Assembly (NCBI GenBank): GCA_905250115.1
Contig: CAJNOI010000084.1
Span: forward strand, 172,870 to 236,869
Direction: 5' to 3'
DNA from: Adineta steineri
Taxonomy: Eukaryota; Rotifera; Eurotatoria; Adinetida; Adinetidae
Length of the DNA: 64,000 nt
Shown here: positions 23,642 to 46,247 of the stretch, in pieces
How positions within the stretch are numbered: position 1 is the first letter of the stretch
Layout of the letters: the number at the start of each line of letters is the position of its first letter
Position numbers and translations under genes: made by a program
Notes under the pieces: generated by a model
Told to the model about the DNA's origin: nothing
The model's input: the letters and a program-made list of their open reading frames with translations, nothing else
The model's database searches: none

Positions 23642-25749
23642 CTATTGTTCAAATTCATCTTCACTAATAGGTACATTGAAGAGTATATATTCTTGATGTG
23701 TAAGAGAAGTTGCTAATTGTTCAGCAATGAAACGATTAGGTCTTGGTTCAATACGTTGTTTTAAATTTAATAAATTTGTAACAGACTAAATAATAACATA
23801 GACTAAATAAATGGAATGTAAATATAAATATTTACTTACTTGATTACCAACATTAATTCTTACAAAATGTAAAGGCCTTTTGTAAAGAAAAAGAAACTTG
23901 ATAATAATCTTTTCAAATATTGAAAAAAAAGACAAACCATTGTTCTGTTCCTTCTTCCAAACTGGCAAAACATATTTCAATAACTTTTTCTGTTACTTCT
24001 TGTCGAAAAATTTGAATTGTATCTTGTGGCCATAATACCTCACTATCATTCGGTGAACGAGGAAATGCCTAAAAGAAATAAAAAATACAGATAATTAAGA
24101 TAACATTGCCTTCTGTGTTTTTTTTACTTCAGACAAACTACACGCGATAGCTTGTGCTGGTAAATCTGTATATAATTTATCAAGTGGATAAAATTGATTG
24201 AGATATTTTGTTTCAATATTGCCAAAATCAATAAAAACAATACGAATTTGATCATGCTCTTCACACATTAATAAACGTGCTCGATACCAACGATTATCTT
24301 CACTATATTTTGCTACACCAAAATCACCAATTGAAATATTTTGTAATGGTATTAAATTATTTGATTTTTCTAAACTACTGTAATAATCACTAGTAGATAA
24401 AGAATACAATCAATTTATTCAATATAGTTTTATCTTATAATTAACTTACTGAAGATTTTCTACCATACAATGAAATCTTCCATGTACTTTATCATCAAGA
24501 TTTTCAACATAAAATGCAGAAAGTGAATCGATAACATCAATTTTAGCTTGTTTCCATTTTGTACCAGGTGCAATACGCTGTAATTTTACTTTCACTTTAC
24601 CACCTATATTAAAAAAGTAATTTTAATGACGAAATTTTATTTCTCATAACTTACGAGACATTTGTGGATAACTAGCTATCATTTGACTAGTTGGAGGTGG
24701 TGCCATTGGAGATGTATTATGATCTGATAGTGGTGTTCGTGGATCATATGATGGTGCCATCGAACGATGCTATAACAGTTAAATATTGTTTTCTTCAAAA
24801 TAGAAATAAAATTAGAAAAAAATAATTTTCATTTATCTCGAATATTATCGTTAGATTTTTTTTATCGAAACAACTGTCATAAATTGAATAAATATATTAT
24901 TCAAAATAATATTTTTTCTTAATTAGATAATAATAGAAAAACTTACAGAATTAATTTCTTCACTAGCGATATGATGAGTATTTTGTGGATGAATAGGTGT
25001 TGGTCTTGATGCACTGTTTGTCATAATTGATGATTGTTGTTGTTCAATAGGTTTAAAACCAGCTTTTTCTTGTGTAGCTGCTAACGATAAACGATTGCCT
25101 GATGATTGCTGTGATGTACGAAGTACAGGTGCAGGAAATGTTGGTTGTCCCATGGTTTTTCCATTTATCATAGGTTCAACATAAGCTTGTTGTTTAATTG
25201 AATTTGATGATGGTGGTGAAGGTATTGGATGACGAATACGAGATAAAGATGTATTTGCTGTTGCATATGTAGAATTGGCATCTATTGAACGTGCTGAAAA
25301 TGATGTTGACATTGGAACAGAACGTGATTGTACTAACGTTTTTGGTTCAATACGAAGAATTTGTTCGATTAATAAATCAACTCGACATAAAGCTAAATAT
25401 AGAACAGTTAATTTAAAAAGAAAAGATGAATTATTTTATTTTTTAATATTACCTTGAACTGCTTCAATACTTAATTCATTAACACGTTGAGTTTTTGGTA
25501 GAAGAAAATCAAATGATGACACTGAATTTACTTGATCAAGAATGATTTGTCGACGATATTGCCATAATTCAATTTGTTGATCGATACCGGATGATATTTT
25601 ACTCAAATATTCTTTAGCTTTATCACATACAATAAATAGACGACTATAAAATAAGAAAAATTGTATTTATCAAAAAAAATAGTTGCCTTTTTATTTTCAA
25701 TATACTCGATTTCGTCGATAATTAGAGTTCCATTTGATTCATAAGTCAT
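23642..25749 (-). CDS. Tudor-domain protein, cluster member 3
   Basis: Nine exons (25749-25706, 25643-25453, 25392-24947, 24769-24655, 24603-24450, 24389-24128, 24068-23938, 23876-23840, 23785-23642) give 507 residues. The N-terminal helical segment (LIIDEIDRLFIVCDKAKEYL) aligns with that of cluster member 2 (ELLDDVDNLLFLCDRLSNRL). A Ser/Pro/Gln-rich linker leads to one extended Tudor unit: GGKVKVKLQRIAPGTKW, DSLSAFYVENLDD, the core IGDFGVAKYSEDNRWYRARL, VFIDFGNIETK, and the SN-like half WPLHFVRINVGNQ. The aromatic cage pattern (WYRA, DFGN) is kept. The first exon is only 44 nt, and its ATG follows upstream in-frame sequence I take as UTR. Exon sizes and phases in the Tudor half mirror gene 2, including the 37-nt exon. 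The expected role is binding methylated arginine on small-RNA pathway proteins. Confidence 0.88.
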
Positions 25750-27734
25750 AATGGAAACTTTTATATATTCAATAACAGATAAATAACTCAAAAAGAAATT
25801 ATCTGAATTATCGCCAAAATAAAAAAAAGGTAATATAACATAATCTATACGCAAATAATATGGACTCTCAAACAAATGATTAAAATAAAACATGGAATCA
25901 CAAAAGAAACCTATAGTAAAACAATGATATAGAGGACGAGTTAAAATTCTTATATTTCTATTAGTAGTTTAAACTTAAATAAATACTATATCTGTCAGTG
26001 GAAAATATTTTAAATTGTTTAAATACGACAACATATGTCGCCAGTTATGCTTTTTCATTACAGAAAAATAATTACAAACGAAAAGATCAAAATAAATCAT
26101 TAGGTTTCTTTTATCTAGAAATAAATATTCATAGAAAAATATGTTGTAGTGATAATTATTTCAAGAATGCATAGTTATGGAATATAATATAAAATAACTT
26201 AGATTCTCGTTGTTTTATTTTATTTTATCAATGATTGTAATAAATTTTAGACTATTAATATTAACAACTGCTGTAAAATTTTTTTACTAATTCAGACGTC
26301 ACGTGAGAAATTATATCATAGTAGAAAACCTTGAAAATTTTGACACATGACTATGTACAGTGAACTGATAAGATAATACGCTATAATATGTACTTGAATG
26401 TATTCAAATCAAAGTACATTAGATTGATGAGATTGATATAGTAAAATAAAATAAGCATAACAGATTTCTGTTTTAATATGCTGAATAATTAAAGAAAAAA
26501 TGACTGATTATTGTTGAAATTATAATAATTCGTTTTAGTCATGATTTTTAACTGAATGATACTGTTAAAAGAACAAAAAAAAACTTTTTTCTATGGTGCT
26601 GGATTATTACATATTACTGAATCATTAGAACTGACTTTTGATAAGTCAAAGTCATATTTAAAATTCTAATAGAAAGATTAATAAAAACATTGGCACATAA
26701 CAGTCTACACAATTTCTTTTTTGTTATGATAAAATTCAACAGTATATTGATTTCATTATTTCTTATCGTCTTTTTTTTATTTGCTCATAGCAATCTCTTA
26801 TTAAAATATTAGTAAAAATGATCCTTTAATCTTGATATATAATATATAATGTATGCATAATTGAAGAGATTATAGTGTCTTTACATAGAAGAGAAACTTA
26901 AATTTCAAAGAACATTATTATGAAAATGACAAGCTGTGCTCTCGGTATAATTATTTTTTATTGAGGTAAATATTTATTTGCTTGGTTGAAGTTATTGAGT
27001 TAATAATCAATTTTGTCCATACGAATGGTAAGTACTACATTTTTTCATTGTTAACATTTACATCGAATACTCAAATATTTTTTGTAGAGTTTAATTGAGT
27101 TGTACACTAATTTTTTTTATTAATACTGTCCGCTGACAGCCTGACGAATGTTAAACATATTCATGCAGTTCTAGTGAATAGAATCTTTGATTGTATAGTA
27201 TATATTCTAATTGTTGGTTATTATACTAAAAGATTGTCCTTGAAAATATAATTATTTTGTGTATCAAACAGTCAACGTTAGACAATGTAGAAGAATATTA
27301 AATATTCTAATTCATACTGTATATACAGTGTAAATTCATCAATTAAATGATACACGAAAAAAAAGTGATTTATTTGCATAATAAATTCATCAGGTTTTTG
27401 ATGTAGACACATTTACTGGTTATAGAAAGTAGTACTTAATAATATTATTATTTTTAAGATATACCATTAACCACAATCTTATACAACAGAAGGTATAGTT
27501 ATCACAAAATATTATGAGATGAACAGTTAGATATATGTTGATCGGCGTGATAAGAGTAGCGCTTGAAAATATTCAATATATACAGAATAATGTAAGACAA
27601 ATTAATCTCTGATATAAATATTCTAATGAATTCTTCTTTAAAGTAAAAACATAGACAATGCTAATAAGAAATAGTCTACGTTAAATTGCAAAGTGTGCTA
27701 CATTATTCTTCTATACATTTCAAGTACTTCAATA

Positions 27735-27793
27735 TACTTGAAATTACTTCTACATACTTTGAATTACTTCTATGCACTTTGAACTACTTTGCC
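27735..27793. repeat. Degenerate tandem repeat, unit about 20 bp, three copies
   Basis: Three adjacent units read TACTTGAAATTACTTCTACA, TACTTTGAATTACTTCTATG and CACTTTGAACTACTTTGCC. ACTTCAAGTA-like words border them on both sides, and similar words recur near 10320-10350. Confidence 0.6.
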
Positions 27794-29744
27794 TACTTGA
27801 AGTGCACTGTTCCCCCTAGAGAATTTTACACATATGAACTCCGTACCAATCAATTAAGTGATTCAAAGCATTCATCGTTACCGATCCCATAATAAGAATA
27901 TCATCCTATTCTTATTTTCTAGTATATATTATTTCACTCATTCAATCGATAACAGTTTTCAGTCTAATAAATACATCATAAATCGAATTTAATTATCAAG
28001 TAGGAGTGAATCGTTTTTTTTAAAACTCTCTATTTCCTTGTTATTGAATAGCAGTCTTATGAAGAACAACAAAGGTTCGATAATCGACTAACTCGTAATA
28101 TTTTCATGCAATACATTCAAAAAAAAACCCACAGTCAAAATATCTTTATATCCCATGAACCGATGTATAATACCCTAATATAAAAATCATCTATCATTTT
28201 CATAAAAGTAATTATATAGAAGCACATATATATATATATATAAATCAATAGAAGTATTACATCATCGATTAATTCTTTTAAAAATCGATTATATACTAAA
28301 ATACGTACAATACAGTTTCTTCATGCTATTATAAATGAAATGCGAATATAAGTATAGTATTTGTTTATTCATGACTACTACTTCATAATTCTATCAAAAT
28401 AATATGATGAAAGAATAGTTCATGTTATGAGATATGCATTTAATATATGTATACATCAAAGCATTTTCTTAATGTAAAATACAACATCTAAGATAAACAA
28501 ATACAATAATGTAGTAAATCGTTTGTTAAGAATATATATGATTGAAAATCTTATTTTTTTAATAGTTAAAAATATATAAAGAAAAAGACTGTCTATTTTA
28601 GTTTCTTTTTTCATGTAATAAAACATTTGTAAGAGTTTATTTATTGTTCTTTTAGTAAGTTGATGAAGGTGAGATACTTGAAGAAAAGAAAAAAAAAGAA
28701 TAAATGAGACACGTATGAATAATAAACACATATAAATCGAGGTTATTTAGACGTACGTATGAAGGAGAACGGTTCATAATAGCATATATGTGAGAAGCTA
28801 AACAAGTCATGGATTACTATTTGTCACACTCATCTATCATTTGATCATGTTTCTTAATAGGTTTCATTATTTATTAAACATATTTATTTGTATATTCTTG
28901 ATTTCAACAGCATTTATTTAGACCTTGATTTACTTATCAACAAAAATTAATCAAAACTACATTTTTTGTTTATTCGTAAATATGTTCATGTATATACATA
29001 GTAATAATTTATAGGAACATCTGGGAAATAGTCAAGCAACCTTTAAATCAGTTGATGCCTAACACATTAAATCTGTTCTATAGTAACATATGGTATATAA
29101 TAGATTTATTGTTTGTTTCTTTAAGATATCTTCAATCTAGTTCAATCATTATTCTTCTTTTTATGTATACTTTTCTCTTAGTTGATGTGTAAATCCCCCG
29201 GTTAAATACTTCCATTTTGTAAGAAGTAATAGTATGACCATCTTGAGGAAACAGGAATGATGTAATCGTACTAATAAATATTGCTAACTATAACTGAAGA
29301 GTCTCTTAGGAAATTACTTAATATTGGTAAGTTCACATAACTGACAGATGAAAGACGAACTGTTCTATTTGTTCTAAACTTAAAGGTTAAAACGAAAGTC
29401 TAACAGATCATATAGATTTATTCATACACGCAATCAAATCTAATCAATCTTTGACACCTATACATAAGACACATAATGTCAAAAATTTATATTCAATATA
29501 ATGATGAGATCATAGATGATTATCTGTATAACATTAAAATGATCACATCATTAGATTTTACTTTTCCTTACTTCAAAACTGATTTTAAGATTATATTCGA
29601 TCATATCTACATACAACAAAATTTATTACATTATTCCTATCTGTAGATAAGTACATCTCATATATTTGCACAATTTAAATCTGATATGCATAGATAAAAA
29701 AAAGATAATTATCATACATGTTAATAAATATTTCTTTTTTTCCC

Positions 29745-29936
29745 TAAACTTACTAAGAAAAACGTCGTCATTTCCAAGTGTTTATGTCGTTGGTCTATTA
29801 AGATATGCTTGAGACAAGTGCACTCATCATCTAGAGTCATATACTTTTTCCTATGAATTCTTCTACTGCAATTGATTGAGGTAAAAGAATAAAAGAAGAG
29901 GAGAAGAAGAAGAAAAAAAGAAAATATTATATTCAT
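29745..29936 (-). CDS. Possible first exon of a small secreted protein
   Basis: An ATG at 29936 opens a frame starting with a strong signal peptide (MNIIFSFFLLLLLFFYSF) and then SINCSRRIHRKKYM, with two dibasic sites, and DDECTCLKH, with two Cys. At 29744 the frame meets a perfect donor (TTA/GTAAGTTT), so I end the exon at 29745. A possible acceptor (CTTCAAG) near 28680 would add only about 11 residues before a stop. No family is recognised. T-rich DNA can mimic signal peptides, so this is a weak call, supported mainly by the donor and the signal peptide together. Confidence 0.25.
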
Positions 29937-32900
29937 TATGTTATTTAGTTAAGTCATCAACTCAACAATTCTGAATTGATACAGCTTCCTACGGTGAAAA
30001 TGATATATATTCACATTTGTTTTAACAACATATGATTGTGATGAAACTTTTTTTTCGAGAGAGAAAAAGAAGTGCATGTGATTTACATTATTTTTTTGTC
30101 AACTAAGAGAGAGAAAAAAATATTAAGTCATGATTGAAATCAGGTAACCTTGTATTTGAAATGAAGCACTGAGGTATAAATCTATTCTTCTTTTTCAACA
30201 TACAAAAGATTGTGCAATATTGATTGTGTATTATACAATTTTTGTATAGAATATTGTTTGAAAAAACTTCCATATTGAAATTTCAAATGCAAGTTTAAAA
30301 AAATATATATTAATTAAATAATTATAGTTGCTCACCATTTCGACAACCATAAAATTTAAATGTCAATGATGGCAATCAAGTAAAGATATATATCGAATTC
30401 GTTTGTATTCGATGTTGTGATATTGAACATTTGTGTGTCATATATTCAATTTGACACCTTTCAATCTTTCTCTTCGAACAGAAGAGAAACAGAAGGTAAT
30501 AGAGAGCCTCAATCAAATTTGCATATTATTACTCTCTCTTTCGTTCAGCGTGTCATTTATACGAAAGTGAACCTTTTCCTTTTTTGCCTTGCGCGTGCAG
30601 GCATATATATATATATGAGTACAATACTGAATTACGTGAACTTCAATTGAACATTTTTGTAGTCTATATTTGTTACCTCTTACTTCTTTCAAATTTTTTG
30701 TAATATTATCACTGTCACTATGATGATCGTCATAAAGAAGTAAGAGAAAACGATCTGATAATGCAGACTATATACAGAGGTAAGCTTATTCAACTTCTTT
30801 TTGTTCATTGGTTGATAGAATCCTACTAACAAAGTTGTTTGAATATAAAATTTAAATTGTCACATTTATTTGTTCGATCAACTTTTCATTAATGAGACAC
30901 AGAAAGTGGGCCTATGATCATTACTAATAGTGCAAAAAAACGAGGGAAGATTCAAGGTAATATTTTTAATACATATAATCACGTTCATTGTACGTACACA
31001 CATATATGATAACCTTTAACGTGAACAAAGCTAATGAACGATATCCATCAAGAAAAAGTATTCTCTTCGTCTTCGCCTCTTTTTTTTCTCTATAGTGTCA
31101 TTTATTGTTTATAGATGATTGTATTACTTGCAGTGTTTGTAAGTGGGTATGAATGCATAGGTAAACAACAAGTAAAATAGTAGCATTCTGCGGCTTTTCC
31201 GCTAGGGCACACTTGCTATCGCCTCTATTTTCGTTTCGCTATGTTTGTTAAAATGTATAGGCGAGCATGTCTCAAGTATTTACTTTTTGATTCTCTTCTG
31301 CGGTCTACTTTCCAGAGAAAAAAACAGTCAAGCGAAGCAAGCATAATTTGCATTATTGTGATGTGATTAGGTTTTTTCTTTTTTCTCTTTTTTTATACGC
31401 TTCTTTGTTGTCCATTCTTCTCTCGTTTGCGCAACAGTATATATGCGAAAGTCAAACATACCATCATTTTTTGAAAGACGAGCTGCCAAATTGATCTGTC
31501 GTTTATTCTCTTTTATTTCTTTTTTTCTCCTACATTTTTCATTTTAACCCTAACAAAAAAAAATGTAAGTATGAGAAACATTATCCAGCTGTGAATACAT
31601 TTTTGTACATCCGGTGCCATGTGTAACTATGTTATGCTTTCAATTGATACATATGTCATTGACAAGATTCTTTTTTATTAAATCTATTTCTACAAAACAT
31701 AGAAAAGCCTTCGGTTTATTAATGATGAGTAAAATACTGTGTAAGATGCATTTGTAAAGGTTATTTAATTAGCAAACGTAAGTGTGTCAAATAACAAATA
31801 TGTTTGCCTTATTCCCTTTTTTTTTGTATAAGGAGAAAATTAATATATCTTCGTTTGGTTCGAGTAAATAGTTAACGAGAGAGAGAGAGAGGAAGAGAGT
31901 GAGTGAAAAAAGACGTCTAACAATAGATGAACTTGACTTCAAGGTCTCATGTCTTTACATATCATCATCAGCTGGCTGATTTTTTTGAAAGACGAGTATT
32001 GTAAAACATACTGTTGATGCAAGGAAAGAAAAGAACAGTTATAACTATAACTGTAATATATACCTATGCACATTTTAGTCCATGTTCATCACTATTTCTC
32101 CTTCTCTTTTTTGCTCGATTTATAATCAAAGCTATGATGAGAAAAAAAAGAGAGAAAAAAAAATTGTCGTTCGCCCTGTTTGCCAGTTTTTTAGTCGTTT
32201 TTTTTCCTTCTCTCCTCCCTTTTTTTTCTTTTTCTTTACGTCCATTCATCCATCCGTCTCTATCAGATCACCATTTCCTTTGTCTACCTTTTTCTGAAGG
32301 TACTCGTGTGTGCGATTGTATATAAATGTTGGTTATTTTATTATAACACTCTTTTACCGCAAATAATACTCATATGGTTTGATTATTTTTTTTTCTTTGC
32401 ACAGGTATTAAAAATAGTAGTTTTTATAAAAAGAAATGATATTATTTATAGTATAATAATCGCACGTGATTGCTATTTAAGATGAGTTACGTATGAGAAT
32501 AGAGAGTTTTTTCCTGTTATAATGGTCCATTTATTTTCCATTAAGCAGTGTAAAAAAATCATTAACCTCTATCATAAATGTGTGTGTATGACCGTTGCGA
32601 TTAATAATGAATACATTGTAGTTTGTATAAGTTCTTCAAAAATTGAAAGAATTACTATTCGCTCTAATAGCTAAGTAAACGAAAGGAAATTGTTTAGACC
32701 TTCCTTCTTTTATAGTTCATTCGAATGCGTGAACAAATCGATTTTCTTTTTTTTTCTATACATATAATGAGTTTAATACATTTTAAAGTTTGACAGATAA
32801 AACGCCTATGATCTATATATGTATAATCCTTTCTAAGCCATAAAAATGCGATACTTGTCACATTTTATACACTTATATAATTAGGTAAGTTACTACTTCA

Positions 32901-34146
32901 TTTAAGATGTAAAAAAAGAAACTTTAATCTAAATATAGTTAAAATAAGAAACTTTGTTTTTTTTTATATCTTCAATGACATTCTATGTTGAGCATTTTTT
33001 TGGTTAAAATAAAATTTGATATAATTATAATGAGTTTTTATTTATTTAACCTCGAAGACAATTCTTAGTATTACATATTAACTAAATCATAGTTCATCTT
33101 AATTACATTTATAGTATCAAATTTCTTTCATAAAACGTATATATGTAGTTTGAGACAATAAAATTCTTGTAAAATTTAGAAAGCTTCAGGTGCACTTTAT
33201 ATAACAAACAACTTGCTAGACGATCGATATTCTCTAAAAACATGTTTTATTATTAGAGTATTACTCGTTTTTTTTATATATAGAATGTTACATTATAAGC
33301 TATTCAAATTTCGGCAAAATAAACGATTTTATCTAGTTTATTGATCCTTTATTTTGTTTATAAGTGGCTAAACATTTTAGTTTTTTGCCAGAAGACTTCT
33401 TTTTATTCTTCTTCTTCTCAAGAATCATAAATAAAAGACTGTTATGATGTTATAATTACCGAATAGACATAGTTATGTTTTCATATTAAAGTCTTCGTCT
33501 AAGGACGAAAAATAATATTTATTTCTTTTTTTTTTCTTATTATAAATTATTCTTTCTCGAAAAAATCTTTTGTATATCAATTCTGTCAATGAAATATTAT
33601 TATTATTATGAAAATCAATAGTGTGTCTTTCCTTTTGATTAACTTTTAAAGAATATGAATGTTCGCATACTTTGACTATTTACACATTGATCTTCGTCAA
33701 ATTGACATATGATACTTGAGAAAAAAAAAGGAATCTAATACGCATTAATTGTTTGAACGTATGAAAAGGTTTTCTATTTCTTGATTGTCATGCGTTGGAT
33801 TATAATAATTGAGTTTCATATTTTTCTGGAGATTTTTATCGGAAAAAAGAAATAAATGAAAATAAAATTAGTTTTCACCTTGTTACTATTCGAACAAGAA
33901 ACATACAAATTTTTGTTAGTTTAAATCAAAATCTTCGTAGTATAATTTATCTGTCAAGCTTGACAGTAATTTTACTATCTTAGGTTCATAGAAACAACAG
34001 TTACTTATCATTTTCTTTAATATTCATATGCATTCATCGTTATTCTTTTCGTTCTAGTACAATGCACTCATCATCGCTATTGTCCTCGTTTGTATAGATA
34101 ATTAGATAGGTATCTATCGTTACTTGTCATTCGTCACTCGTCGGCC

Positions 34147-44920
<10,774 letters not shown>

Positions 44921-46247
44921 ACATCTTCTCATCCATTTTTTTTTCTTTTAATACATAGGCTAAATTTGTTTTTATTATTTGATATCCGTTCCTTAAGAAA
45001 AAAAAGAGCCTAGTCTTACTCTTATTAGACACATTTTTTTATTGTCAAATAATCAAATTGAAAATACATAACAACTTTGATTATTTGATAATATATAATA
45101 TTTGCGTTTCTCTTTTTTTGTTTTTACTTCATTTTTTTAATATTTTGTTTTATGTTTGTCAACCATATTGTTTTTATGTGTGAAAAAAAGATGGGTACAT
45201 ATATATATATATATATTAATAGATCAGAGAACATATATATGAAAGAACAAATAAATAAATGTTTTATATAAGTAAATAGTTCAATTCAACAGAAATCTCA
45301 AAGAGCATTTTGTTTAGTAATTCGTCAGCGGCGGTTCATAAAAAAAAGTGAAAAGTAGTATTATTTTTTAGGAGAGAAATCTATAGTGGTCAAAGGGGAA
45401 AAAGCGATACTTCTATACGCCCATTGTACTTCCTTGTACTCCTATCGTACTCCTCTGCACTCCCATCGTACTTCCTTGTACTTCCTTGTACTTTCATCGT
45501 ACTTCAAAAAAGTTTTGAAGTAGATGAAGTCTCGCTTTTTCCCCTTTGATAGTGGTTGATCTGTTTGCAGTATTTGTCGAAGTATCTATTTTCAAGGGGA
45601 CAGCGGTCGCCGAATAGCTGGATCCACCACTATTATTCGTATGTCTATATAATGAATAATATAATCAATTTGCTTATTAATCGATACACATTATTTAGTC
45701 TACGATTTTTAGAGATCAAATATAGCGTTCAGACGAAAATCGTTTTTTTAATAAATATGATTTCTATATCTTCATTCGATTCGTATCAGCTAATATGTGA
45801 TTGATTAGATAATTGTCAACCTTGATTGAAAATTAACTTATGTTATATCACATTTTGTCTATTTAATGATCAAATAAAGAAATCAGATCTAACTAACAAT
45901 ATAATACTATGTCAATTATATTATGTGTGTACATATCTAAATCATGTAATATCTAGTTGTATGCATAAGAATAAGACTTATACATATATATTTGATCAGA
46001 TTTTTGCATAGATTAATTATATATAAATCTAATATATTGAATGGTGAAGAACACGTAAATAATTATCTTAATAACAATAGTATAAAACTTAAGATAATCA
46101 TTTGTAAGCAATAGGAATTAATACTTTGATATTTTGTATTAAGACAAAAAGAAAAATAACGTATATAATAGAAAAATAGAGTGTCTATACAAATTTATTT
46201 GACTGTTAGCATAAAAATTTTTGTTTATGAATAATTCGCATAGATTT
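44921..46247. other. Intergenic region: KANK 3' UTR, MITE and spacer
   Basis: It contains KANK 3' UTR with an AATAAA at 45250, a (TA)n run near 45200-45214, and the MITE at 45390-45549. No gene is supported in the rest. Confidence 0.5.
45390..45549. mobile_element. MITE with TCAAAGGGGAAAAAGCG ends and an internal minisatellite
   Basis: The left end TCAAAGGGGAAAAAGCGA and the right end, its complement TCGCTTTTTCCCCTTTGA, pair perfectly over 18 bp. Direct TAGTGG copies flank it (45384-45389 and 45550-45555), a 6-bp target duplication. The interior, 45422-45503, is a run of 10-12-bp units of the type CTTCCTTGTA and CTCCTATCGTA. A further inverted ACCACTAT at 45626-45633 mirrors the flanking ATAGTGGT and may belong to an older, larger element. 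Confidence 0.78.

Larger units (their letters stand above)
25750..34146. other. Gene-poor 8.4-kb region upstream of the KANK homologue
   Basis: In this compact genome 8.4 kb without a convincing gene is unusual. It holds (TA)n runs (28228-28242, 30604-30615), a degenerate 20-bp tandem repeat (27735-27793), purine runs (31878-31900), T-rich pyrimidine tracts and one candidate signal-peptide exon (29936-29745, listed separately). Most of it is probably regulatory or untranslated sequence for the KANK gene, but nothing in the bases proves that. Confidence 0.45.

Noticed and set aside
31185..31320. GC-richer patch (CTGCGGCTTTTCCGC) considered as a small RNA gene
   Set aside because: A short GCGG/CCGC hairpin is present but no Sm site, box motif or pol III promoter could be recognised.
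32014..32325. Overlapping open frames on both strands
   Set aside because: They are mirror products of purine/pyrimidine tracts (Lys/Arg on one strand, Phe/Ser on the other).
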